Source of the DNA: Gammaproteobacteria bacterium
Lineage (GTDB): Bacteria; Pseudomonadota; Gammaproteobacteria; Magnimaribacterales; Magnimaribacteraceae
DNA length: 12,126 nt
Direction: 5' to 3'
NCBI GenBank assembly: GCA_012965075.1
Contig: DTSY01000040.1
Span: 1-12,126, forward strand
Part shown: piece after piece, positions 1 to 6,392 of the stretch
Position numbering within the stretch: the stretch's first letter is position 1
Layout of the letters: every line of letters starts with the position of its first letter
The notes under the pieces: model-generated
What the model was told of the DNA's origin: nothing
Seen by the model: only the letters and a program-made list of their open reading frames with translations
Databases searched by the model: none
Made by a program: the position numbers and the translations under genes

Positions 1-1
1 A

Positions 2-229
2 GGAGAGGGCTCTAGGAACTTTGGTCACTTGGCTTATCATGTAGATAACATATATAAAACATGCTCTCGACTAAAGGATTCAGGAGTAACTATTAATCGT
101 CCACCTAGAGATGGTCATATGGCTTTTGTAAGATCTCCTGACAATGTTTCCGTTGAGCTCTTACAAAAAGGCTTACCTCTCAAACCAAAAGAACCATGGA
201 TCTCTATGGAAAACATTGGAGAGTGGTAG
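2..229 (+). CDS. Glyoxalase/lactoylglutathione lyase-family protein, C-terminal part (5' end outside window)
   Basis: The reading frame is open from base 2 to the TAG at 227-229, so the gene begins upstream of the window and about 75 C-terminal residues are visible. The segment FGHLAYHVDNIY is the typical start of the second beta-alpha-beta-beta-beta module of glyoxalase I-like (vicinal oxygen chelate) proteins, where the His of GH(L/I)A is a metal ligand. It is followed by a helix ending SRLKDSGV, then RPPRDGHMAFVRSPDN and VELL, where the Glu is usually the second metal ligand. In lactoylglutathione lyases this order is standard, with RPP and the strand before SPDN near the glutathione site. 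The family converts the methylglyoxal-glutathione hemithioacetal to S-lactoylglutathione in the cytoplasm. Other VOC enzymes share the fold, so the exact reaction is not proven. A TTG at 29 could be misread as a start, but the upstream codons GEGSRNFGH belong to the domain. Confidence 0.85.
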   Translation, partial: GEGSRNFGHLAYHVDNIYKTCSRLKDSGVTINRPPRDGHMAFVRSPDNVSVELLQKGLPLKPKEPWISMENIGEW

Positions 230-306
230 TTATATAGATTACAGTTAAAGAGATAACTCTAAATCCTAACCAAATACCTCACTGCAACATCCAAATACAA
301 ATTCTG

Positions 307-312
307 TATAAT
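307..312 (+). promoter_or_regulatory. Consensus -10 box for the tRNA-Gly transcription unit
   Basis: TATAAT matches the sigma-70 -10 consensus exactly and ends 16 bases before the first base of the tRNA. This predicts a start near 318-320 and a 5' leader of about 10 bases, normal for a tRNA gene. A TG directly precedes the hexamer but without the spacer base of a true extended -10. The -35 is poor: the best candidate is TGCAAC at 283-288 (18-base spacer). The rest of the 230-306 gap shows only AT-rich sequence and a weak hairpin. No other promoter-like element is seen before the downstream genes, so this one may drive the tRNA and the three following genes. Confidence 0.6.
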
Positions 313-328
313 TCTCAGTCAGTTCAAA

Positions 329-404
329 GCGGGTATCGTATAAAGGCTTATTACCTCAGCCTTCCAAGCTGATGATACCGGTTCGATTCCGGTTACCCGC
401 TCCA
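329..404 (+). tRNA. glyT: tRNA-Gly, anticodon UCC, with encoded CCA
   Basis: A full 76-base cloverleaf is visible. The acceptor stem GCGGGTA (329-335) pairs with TACCCGC (394-400), followed by discriminator T401 and encoded CCA (402-404). The D arm spans about 338-354. The anticodon stem TCAGC/GCTGA encloses the loop CTTCCAA, giving anticodon TCC, which reads GGA and GGG glycine codons. The T arm has stem ACCGG/CCGGT and loop TTCGATT (382-388). Pairing is complete except for the usual loose D stem. The sequence strongly resembles enterobacterial glyT, the basis for the symbol. Unlike glyT of E. coli, it is not flanked here by other tRNAs or tufB; a protein-coding gene starts 8 bases after the CCA. 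Confidence 0.97.
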
Positions 405-411
405 TTTTCTC

Positions 412-630
412 ATGAATGATAATACTGAAGGTAAAATTAAGGTTGAAGCAGGTAAGAGGTATTCTTGGTGTAATTGCGGGAAAAGCAATAAATACCCTTT
501 ATGTGATGGTTCCCATAGGAAATTGGAAGGAATTCAACCAGTAAGAACCTGGTTTCATGAAGACTTAGAAGTTTTCTTTTCCAGAGAAAACGGTAAGCTT
601 CAGCTTAAAGTGGAGAAACTAGAGAAATGA
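412..630 (+). CDS. CDGSH-type [2Fe-2S] iron-sulfur domain protein
   Basis: This 72-residue protein carries one complete CDGSH zinc-finger-like motif (CNCGKSNKYPLCDGSH, residues 20-35), fitting C-x-C-x2-(S/T)-x3-P-x-C-D-G-(S/A/T)-H. The expected [2Fe-2S] ligands are Cys20, Cys22, Cys31 and His35. CDGSH proteins (mitoNEET relatives) are redox-active or cluster-transfer proteins. The bacterial role is generally undefined, and no membrane anchor is visible here, so it is probably cytosolic. The ATG lies 8 bases after the tRNA-Gly CCA. There is no other in-frame start before the motif, and the frame is closed upstream by TGA at 373-375, so the start is fixed. No Shine-Dalgarno sequence precedes it. 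Its last four bases (ATGA) overlap the start of the next gene, suggesting translational coupling to the Ddn-like oxidoreductase, for which it could be an electron partner (inference). Confidence 0.92.
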   Translation: MNDNTEGKIKVEAGKRYSWCNCGKSNKYPLCDGSHRKLEGIQPVRTWFHEDLEVFFSRENGKLQLKVEKLEK

Positions 631-1046
631 GCATGCTTTACTTCAAGATTTATATGGCTGTTCAAGCGCTAGTCTTCCGTCTAACGGGCGGTAGGCTAAT
701 GAACAAGATAAGGGGAATGGATATTTGTGTGGTTAAAACCAAAGGCGCAAAATCAGGAAAAATTAGGTACATCCCTTTAATGTTGGTCCCTTATCAAGAA
801 GGAGTGATCTTAGTAGCCTCATTGGGAGGGGCGGATGTTCATCCATCATGGTATTGGAATATCAAAGCACATTCAAAAATTTTAGTTTACTTAAAAGGAA
901 AAAAATTGAATTTAGTAGCTGAGCAGGTCAGTGATGATAAAAAAGCTGAATTATGGACTTTAATTTGTTCTTTCTACCCTCCTTACGATGCCTACCAAAA
1001 GAAAACCGAAAGAAATATTCCTGTTTTTAATTGTCAACCAACTTAA
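627..1046 (+). CDS. Ddn/DUF385-family (deazaflavin-dependent nitroreductase-type) oxidoreductase
   Basis: This 139-residue protein matches the split-barrel Ddn/DUF385 family by its run of conserved blocks: TKGAKSGKIRYIPL (38-51), the cofactor-binding TxGrkSGkxRxxPL strand; ASLGGADVHPSWYWNI (64-79), matching ASxGGaxxHPaWyhNl; and YPPYDAYQKKTERNIPV (117-133) at the C-terminus. Characterised actinobacterial members use F420H2 to reduce nitro compounds, enones or quinones, but other split-barrel relatives bind FMN, so the cofactor is uncertain here. The N-terminus is mildly hydrophobic (residues 8-20), as in membrane-associated Ddn relatives. It starts in an ATGA overlap with the CDGSH gene; a second ATG at 633 is an equally possible start. 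GGAG at 612-615 is a rather distant ribosome site. Length is normal for the family and no damage is visible. Confidence 0.85.
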   Translation: MSMLYFKIYMAVQALVFRLTGGRLMNKIRGMDICVVKTKGAKSGKIRYIPLMLVPYQEGVILVASLGGADVHPSWYWNIKAHSKILVYLKGKKLNLVAEQVSDDKKAELWTLICSFYPPYDAYQKKTERNIPVFNCQPT

Positions 1047-1052
1047 GAAGTT

Positions 1053-2036
1053 ATGAAAGATGTCAATTTTGAAATAGTTAAAACCAATGGCATTAATGTA
1101 AGGGTAGCTTCTATGGGAGAAGGGCCCCTAGTGATTTTTTGTCACGGTTGGCCCGAGAGCTGGTACAGCTATCGTCATCAACTTCCGGCAGTAGCTTCTG
1201 CAGGATACAAAGCAGTTGCCTTTGATGTAAGAGGCTACGGAGAATCTGATAAACCCCATGCAATTGAAGAGTACACCATGCTGAATATGGTTGCTGATGT
1301 TATAGGAATAATTAAAGCTCTTGGGTATGAGAAGGCTATAACAGTGGGTCATGATTGGGGAGGCCCAATAGCATTAAATACTGCGGCACTTCATCCAGAA
1401 CTGATTACTGCCACCGGAACTCTGTCTGTTCCTTACACGTCTAGAGGACCCATGCCAACCCTGGATTTGTGGAAAGAAATCTATAAAGATAGGTTTTTCT
1501 ATCAACTTTATTTCCAAAAAGAAGGCGTAGCTGAAGCAGAGTTTGAAAATGATCTTCAAAGAGCTTTAAGAATTACCTACACCAACAGTGATGGCAGGGG
1601 TATGGCTAAAGGATTAGAAAAATCACAAAGTGGCTTAAACCCGCAAAAGGGACCCGATGCAACTTTTCTTGAAGGCATGGAAGAGTTCGAAGAATTACCG
1701 GATTGGCTCACCCAAGCAGATATAGATTATTTTGTCAGTCAATTTGAAATAAGTGGTCTAAGAGGTCCTTTAAATCGTTACCGAGCACAAAATATAGATT
1801 GGACAGAGCTTGAAAGTCTACCCAAGACCATTTCACAACCAGCTTTTTTTATTACAGGGACTTTGGATCCTGTCAATTTCTTTGTCCCTAGTGAACAAAG
1901 CTTAATTGAGAGAATAGGTTCAAACTATGACAATCTTCTTTTAGCTGAAGAGTTAGATGGAATCGGGCATTGGACTCAGCAAGAGGCTCCTGAAGAAGTA
2001 AATAACTTAATTCTATCTTTCTTAGAAAAGCTCTAG
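1053..2036 (+). CDS. Alpha/beta-hydrolase epoxide hydrolase (soluble EH type)
   Basis: This 327-residue protein is a full-length alpha/beta-hydrolase with epoxide hydrolase signatures. HGWP (31-34) is the HGxP oxyanion-hole motif. RGYGESDKP (60-68) follows strand 4. GHDWGG (99-104) holds Asp101 as nucleophile, where esterases would have Ser. In the cap, FYQLYFQ and LNRYR carry the two Tyr residues that normally activate the epoxide. GTLDPV gives the acid Asp272 and GIGHWTQQEAP gives the base His306. The expected reaction is hydrolysis of an epoxide to a vicinal diol through an alkyl-enzyme ester, in the cytoplasm. Haloalkane dehalogenases also use Asp, but the HGWP motif and cap Tyr pair favour an epoxide hydrolase. 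It starts 6 bases after the Ddn-like gene and ends 2 bases before the convergent metalloprotease stop. Substrate unknown. Confidence 0.93.
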   Translation: MKDVNFEIVKTNGINVRVASMGEGPLVIFCHGWPESWYSYRHQLPAVASAGYKAVAFDVRGYGESDKPHAIEEYTMLNMVADVIGIIKALGYEKAITVGHDWGGPIALNTAALHPELITATGTLSVPYTSRGPMPTLDLWKEIYKDRFFYQLYFQKEGVAEAEFENDLQRALRITYTNSDGRGMAKGLEKSQSGLNPQKGPDATFLEGMEEFEELPDWLTQADIDYFVSQFEISGLRGPLNRYRAQNIDWTELESLPKTISQPAFFITGTLDPVNFFVPSEQSLIERIGSNYDNLLLAEELDGIGHWTQQEAPEEVNNLILSFLEKL

Positions 2037-2038
2037 AC

Positions 2039-4558
2039 TTATTGTGCTCTGTCGAGAGCAGATTCTATAAGCCATTGTAAAAAGTTTCTATGAGCTTGGG
2101 TTTCTGGATCACTTGAACGTCTCTTAGCTATTTTTTGGATATCTCTTAAAGAGGCATATGCAGCAGCAGCTGACATTTGATCAGAGCCTCCATCAGACAG
2201 TAGTTTAATCAGTCTTCTTGTATAAAGAGTTTGAAGATTCTGTCTCATAGTATTTACCGAACTAGAGGCGTCTTCCAAGAAAATAGCATTGGTTAAGTCA
2301 TTCATCATTTCTTGAGTGCTATAGGTGTTTCCATAAAGCCTTGAATCTGAAATTCTGTCCAAAGTCCATCCGCTTAATAAGTGTGACAATAGCGAAGATT
2401 GGATAGAAAGCATTTTTCTATGTATTTGAGGATCTTCATGCTCACCACTGAAATCAAATCCTCTTCTCTCTAGTTGTAAGATAGAAATTAGCTCTTTTGT
2501 GATCGGAAATGCATCTGGGGCAAAAGCGTATTTAGCCATAACTGACATAGCTTCTTTCTGAAGTTCCTTTGGAACAGGACTGAGTGGCGGCTGATTAGAA
2601 TTTTGATCAGGAGTTGACCTATTTACATAAACACCGCCTACGTACCTAGAAGTAGTTTGTAATGATCTGGCAGATTCTCTAAATAAGGTCTGATAAGCGT
2701 TTTCAAACTCTTCCCACGATTGCACTTTCATGGTTGCAGGAAGTTCTTTTAACTTACTGTTTACTAACTCTATTCTTTGAACCGCATATCCTATTGGATC
2801 ATTAGACATGTCGTTTACCATGGCCCTTGGATCAACTCCTCTTCCAGGACGTCTCATGTCATCAGCGTCATTACCAAACATTAATTCGGGTTCGTCTGAC
2901 CTAAATAAAATTTCTTTTCTTTCAGAATCACTAAGATTTGGTTTATAGCCGAATTCAATGGCCCATTTGTCATATGCTCCTGGTACTACATCATAATAAT
3001 CACCTTGAGTAACACCTAACGGAGCTAGGTTAATAGCAGGGTATTCCATTACAGACGCAGTAACTCCTGTTTCTTGTGTTATTTCTGAGTTATGAACCGT
3101 TACAAGATCGTGTAGATAACTGGCTTTAAAATTGTGATTCAATCCCAAGGTGTGCCCAACTTCGTGTAAGGCTAAGCGGATTATGCTTTGTTTAACTATT
3201 TTTGGGTCTGTATTTCCATTAGAGTCCATTGAAACTATTCCACCTAATATATTTCCTTCTTGCATTAGACTTCCCGCATAACAAAAATTCTTTTCATTTA
3301 TTGGGAAAATAGAGTTGATATTGATTCGATTTGTTAAGTAAACCCATTCAAGCATGATGTCAGCGCCAATGATTTCTCCAGTTCTTGGATTTGTGAAACT
3401 AGGACCATAACCACCAAAGGGAGGGTTGGGTGAAGAAGTCCATCTAAGGACGTTATACCTAATATCACCAGCGTCCCACTCAGCATCATCGGGTTGAATT
3501 TTCACTTCGATGGCATTTTTAAATCCAGCTTTTTCAAAAGCTACGTTCCAAGCCAAAACACCTTCTTTGATATAAGGTCTTAACTCTTGTGGTGTTGAAT
3601 TTTCTAACCAAAAGGTGATAGGTTTGATCGGTTCAGATAACTCTTCTTCAGGGTTCTTCTTTTGTAAATCCCACTTATTAATTAAATCTGAATAAGGAGT
3701 TATGTCTGTCGAAGTTAAATCGGTTATTCTTTCTGTAAAATAACCAACCCTTTGATCAGCTGATCTAGGCTCAAAATTATTTTCAGGTATTTCAATTAGA
3801 CTATATCTTAGAGAAATACTTATGTTTCTAGGATCGGCAGCATCTTCCTCTTCATATTCATAGGAAGGGGGGTTTTCAAAAACGTATTCGATTTCTACAT
3901 CTGTGTTATTAGGATAATTATGAAAAGATTGAATCCTTGATTTTTCAGCACTTAATTGTCCCCAAATGAAATCTTGAGGAGGCGCGTCAGGGTAGGGTAT
4001 AGGTTTTATAGGAGTTAATGATTCAGAAAGAAATAAAGATGAGACATTTATTAAAAATTCATCCTCACTTTCGTTCATCGAGTTTATTGGGAATACTTTT
4101 ATCACTGAATTAGAAATGTTAGCTCCTGCTGATCTTGATAGAGCCGAGTCGTTATCAAAAGAAAAATTTGTGTTTACCCTTACAAGTCTTATGGTGTCAA
4201 AGTGCTTTTCAAATTTTAGAACTCCATTATCAAGGTAACTGCCTCTATTTCTTCTAGCAGCTACTACCCCGTCTCTAACGTGCGCAAAATAAATAAATTC
4301 TTGATCTAGCTGACTTTCATTAATTTTGAAATATAAGGTGCTAGTTTCAGGGTCTTGATAAACGTGAATAAAGCCTTTGGAAGATTCAAAATCTTCAACT
4401 GTATCTTTAATGAACTCTTTTTCATCCTTTTCTTCTTCTGCTTTTTCTTCTGCAGTCTCAATATCAGTTTCTTCTTCTATCTCTTCGGATAGAGAGAGTT
4501 CCGTAAAGGACATGAAAAGCGTCAGGGTCAAGAAATAAATAATAGATTTCTTAAACAT
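2039..4558 (-). CDS. Secreted zinc-dependent metalloprotease, DUF5117/DUF4953 metzincin-like family
   Basis: This 839-residue protein begins with a signal peptide: Lys3-Lys4, hydrophobic residues 6-18, and likely cleavage near LSLS-EE (about 24). It is therefore exported to the periplasm or beyond; no lipobox Cys is seen. A very acidic low-complexity linker (residues 25-48, mostly Glu/Asp/Lys) follows. The central region resembles the DUF5118/DUF5117 N-terminal part of this family. The catalytic motif HEVGHTLGLNH (465-475) is the extended metzincin zinc site HExxHxxGxxH, with ligands His465, His469 and His475 and catalytic Glu466. SVMEYP (502-507) is a convincing Met-turn downstream. The C-terminal part, about 330 residues, matches the family's helical tail in length. 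Family members of about 800-870 residues are common in Bacteroidetes and marine Proteobacteria; their natural substrates are not known to me. It has its own promoter and a good Shine-Dalgarno, and points away from the deacylase operon. Confidence 0.9.
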   Translation of the reverse strand: MFKKSIIYFLTLTLFMSFTELSLSEEIEEETDIETAEEKAEEEKDEKEFIKDTVEDFESSKGFIHVYQDPETSTLYFKINESQLDQEFIYFAHVRDGVVAARRNRGSYLDNGVLKFEKHFDTIRLVRVNTNFSFDNDSALSRSAGANISNSVIKVFPINSMNESEDEFLINVSSLFLSESLTPIKPIPYPDAPPQDFIWGQLSAEKSRIQSFHNYPNNTDVEIEYVFENPPSYEYEEEDAADPRNISISLRYSLIEIPENNFEPRSADQRVGYFTERITDLTSTDITPYSDLINKWDLQKKNPEEELSEPIKPITFWLENSTPQELRPYIKEGVLAWNVAFEKAGFKNAIEVKIQPDDAEWDAGDIRYNVLRWTSSPNPPFGGYGPSFTNPRTGEIIGADIMLEWVYLTNRININSIFPINEKNFCYAGSLMQEGNILGGIVSMDSNGNTDPKIVKQSIIRLALHEVGHTLGLNHNFKASYLHDLVTVHNSEITQETGVTASVMEYPAINLAPLGVTQGDYYDVVPGAYDKWAIEFGYKPNLSDSERKEILFRSDEPELMFGNDADDMRRPGRGVDPRAMVNDMSNDPIGYAVQRIELVNSKLKELPATMKVQSWEEFENAYQTLFRESARSLQTTSRYVGGVYVNRSTPDQNSNQPPLSPVPKELQKEAMSVMAKYAFAPDAFPITKELISILQLERRGFDFSGEHEDPQIHRKMLSIQSSLLSHLLSGWTLDRISDSRLYGNTYSTQEMMNDLTNAIFLEDASSSVNTMRQNLQTLYTRRLIKLLSDGGSDQMSAAAAYASLRDIQKIAKRRSSDPETQAHRNFLQWLIESALDRAQ
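2045..2060. other. Perfect inverted repeat at the convergent junction (possible weak terminator)
   Basis: TGCTCT-GTCG-AGAGCA forms a perfect 6-base-pair hairpin starting 9 bases after the epoxide hydrolase stop and lying in the last codons of the metalloprotease. Neither strand has a clear U-tract after it, so a classic intrinsic terminator is not supported. It could still stall or stabilise transcript ends from either direction. Confidence 0.35.
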
Positions 4559-4567
4559 ATCAAATAT

Positions 4568-4571
4568 CTCC
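4568..4571 (-). promoter_or_regulatory. Shine-Dalgarno of the metalloprotease gene
   Basis: On the minus strand this reads GGAG, within CGGAGAT, 9 bases before the ATG at 4558-4556. It is one of the few clear ribosome-binding sites in the window and supports the chosen start, which also places the signal peptide exactly at the N-terminus. Confidence 0.75.
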
Positions 4572-4599
4572 GTTTTTTTCTTATATTAAAGAGGTTGGC

Positions 4600-4628
4600 A
4601 TTATAGGTAATAACTAGAAATTAGCCTA
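4600..4628 (-). promoter_or_regulatory. Sigma-70-like promoter of the metalloprotease gene
   Basis: On the minus strand a perfect -10 TATAAT (plus-strand 4600-4605) is preceded by a 17-base spacer and a weak -35, TAGGCT (plus-strand 4623-4628, three of six matches). The predicted start near 4593 gives a leader of about 35 bases containing the GGAG ribosome site. The element lies in the 119-base divergent gap shared with the deacylase operon. Confidence 0.5.
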
Positions 4629-4663
4629 CTTAAGCTAAAATTCTCGTCGGAACTCATTTAAAG

Positions 4664-4669
4664 TAGAAT
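4664..4669 (+). promoter_or_regulatory. Candidate -10 box of the deacylase operon (possibly leaderless)
   Basis: TAGAAT ends 8 bases before the ATG at 4678, so a start 6-8 bases downstream would fall at or within two bases of the start codon. The matching -35 (TTCTCG at 4641-4646, 17-base spacer) is poor. An alternative -10, TAAAAT at 4636-4641, would give a leader of about 30 bases but has no recognisable -35. No Shine-Dalgarno is visible before the ATG, which is compatible with leaderless translation but does not prove it. Confidence 0.3.
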
Positions 4670-4677
4670 ATCAACAT

Positions 4678-6387
4678 ATGTACGATCTAATTATCAAGAA
4701 TGGAACTATCTACGATGGAACAGGCGACAAACCTTTTGTTGCTGATATTGCGATAAAAGGTAGAAAAATTGAAGCTATAGGGGAGCTAGACGAAGTTTCT
4801 AAACAGACCATTAATGCTGAACAGAAAATAGTGGCTCCAGGATTTGTAGATATTCATACTCATTATGATGGTCAAGTGACTTGGGATCCTTATTTAAGGC
4901 CATCAACTTACCATGGTGTTACAACAGTGGTTATGGGTAATTGCGGAGTTGGTTTTTCACCCTGCAAACCAGAAGAAAGAGATTGGTTAATAAGTCTTAT
5001 GGAAGGTGTGGAAGATATTCCAGGCACCGCTTTGCATGAAGGCATAAATTGGCAATGGGAGAGTTTTCCAGAATATTTAGATATTTTAGAAAATAAACCT
5101 CTGGCCATAGACGTAGGTACCCAGATTCCACATGGGGCGGTTCGTGCTTATGTAATGGGTCAGAGAGGAATTAACAGGGAAGAGGCAACTCAGGAAGAAA
5201 TAGATCGAATGAGTCAAATAGTTAAGGAAGCTATCCAAGCTGGAGCCTTTGGGTTTAGCACTTCCAGAACAGAAAAACATAGAGATTCTAGTGGTGCGCT
5301 TACTCCTAGCATTACAGCACATAAGAATGAACTGGTTTCTATAGCAAATTCTATGGGAGAACTGAATAGCGGAGTTCTCCAGGGTATTTCCGATTTTTAT
5401 GATTTTGAATCCGAGTTTGATATTTTTAAAGAGATGTCTCAGTCTTCAGGAAGGCCCATATCAATAACCGTAGAGCAAATGGATCAAAGGCCAGATTGGT
5501 GGCATCAACTTTTAGATGGAATTGAGGCAGCACAAAATGAAGGGATCAAGATGTATGGACAAGTGCCACCAAGAGCAACCGGCATTAATATGGGACTTAC
5601 AGCTACCTTAAATCCCTTTACTTTTTATCCCTCTTTCTATGACCTAGCACAGAAATCATTGGAGGAGAAAGTTGCTACTTTGAGAGACCCAGAGTTTAAA
5701 AAGAAGTTGCTCTCTGAACAACCGGTTTCTATTGGGAATCCTTTAGTAGAAGAAATTACTCAATCCTTTAACAAAATGTTTAGATTGGGAGAGCCTGCTA
5801 ACTACGAACCAGATCCGGATTCATCATTTAAAGCTATCGCTAAACAACAAAATATATCTCCTCAAGAAGTAGCTTACGATAGTTTGCTTGAGAAAGAAGG
5901 AAAGGCACTTATTTATCATCCTCTGTTTAATTATTTGCCAGGCAATTTAGATTTTGTAGAAAAAATGCTTAATCATCCTTACTCAATATCAGGTTTAGGA
6001 GATGCAGGAGCACACTGCGGTGCTATAAGTGATGCCAGCTTCCCAACAACACTGATTCAGCATTGGGGAAGGGATAGGACAAGAGGGAAAAAGATACCAC
6101 TGGAAAAACTTATAAGCATGCAAACTCTAGAAACCTCTAGACTCCTAGGAATCAGCGATAGAGGCGTCTTAAAAGAAGGTTATAAAGCCGATATTAATGT
6201 TATAGATTTTGATAACTTAACTTTACATGAACCTGAAGTCATACATGACTTACCGGCTGGAGGTAGAAGGCTAATTCAAAAAGCAAGTGGGTATGAGTAT
6301 ACGATCGTGTCAGGGCAAATTGCTTTTAAAAATGGAGAAGCTACTGGAGCTCTAAACGGAAGATTAATTAGAAACCAAATTTCTTAG
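4678..6387 (+). CDS. N-acyl-D-amino-acid deacylase-family amidohydrolase (divergent metal site)
   Basis: This 569-residue cytoplasmic protein of the amidohydrolase superfamily has a small N-terminal beta domain starting YDLIIKNGTIYDGTG, then the barrel. GFVDIHTHYDGQ holds His60 and His62 (HxH on strand 1). GNCGVG holds Cys89, equivalent to the bridging Cys of D-aminoacylase. FGFSTSRTEKHR (191-202) and GLGDAGAHCG (439-448, Asp442 on the last strand) are the further family blocks. The C-terminal segment GVLKEGYKADINVIDF is typical of the composite beta domain. D-aminoacylases hydrolyse N-acyl-D-amino acids to a fatty acid or acetate plus a D-amino acid. The strand-5 and strand-6 stretches where those enzymes carry two zinc-binding His residues read GVLQGISDFYD and ISITVEQMDQ, without His. 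The true substrate may therefore differ. It is the first gene of a six-gene run, divergent from the metalloprotease, with only 5 bases to the next gene. Confidence 0.82.
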   Translation: MYDLIIKNGTIYDGTGDKPFVADIAIKGRKIEAIGELDEVSKQTINAEQKIVAPGFVDIHTHYDGQVTWDPYLRPSTYHGVTTVVMGNCGVGFSPCKPEERDWLISLMEGVEDIPGTALHEGINWQWESFPEYLDILENKPLAIDVGTQIPHGAVRAYVMGQRGINREEATQEEIDRMSQIVKEAIQAGAFGFSTSRTEKHRDSSGALTPSITAHKNELVSIANSMGELNSGVLQGISDFYDFESEFDIFKEMSQSSGRPISITVEQMDQRPDWWHQLLDGIEAAQNEGIKMYGQVPPRATGINMGLTATLNPFTFYPSFYDLAQKSLEEKVATLRDPEFKKKLLSEQPVSIGNPLVEEITQSFNKMFRLGEPANYEPDPDSSFKAIAKQQNISPQEVAYDSLLEKEGKALIYHPLFNYLPGNLDFVEKMLNHPYSISGLGDAGAHCGAISDASFPTTLIQHWGRDRTRGKKIPLEKLISMQTLETSRLLGISDRGVLKEGYKADINVIDFDNLTLHEPEVIHDLPAGGRRLIQKASGYEYTIVSGQIAFKNGEATGALNGRLIRNQIS

Positions 6388-6392
6388 AACCA

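Noticed and set aside
243..260. Short hairpins (AGTTA/TAACT or AGAG/CTCT) between the glyoxalase gene and the tRNA, considered as a terminator.
   Set aside because: The stems are only 4-5 base pairs and AT-rich, mutually exclusive, and have no U-tract after them.
329..404. tRNA-Gly as an integration site for a mobile element.
   Set aside because: I saw no integrase gene and no repeated copy of the tRNA 3' end elsewhere in the window; the genes after it look like ordinary chromosomal genes.
1128..1559. Antisense open frames over the epoxide hydrolase gene.
   Set aside because: They lie opposite strongly conserved coding sequence, show no recognisable domain and have no start signals, so they are shadows.
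1053..2036. Alpha/beta-hydrolase read as haloalkane dehalogenase.
   Set aside because: The HGWP oxyanion motif and the Tyr residues in the cap (FYQLYFQ, LNRYR) point to an epoxide hydrolase.
4573..4579. Run of seven T in the divergent gap, considered as part of a terminator.
   Set aside because: No hairpin precedes it on the plus strand, and it lies in the 5' leader of the metalloprotease transcript, where it reads as A-rich sequence.
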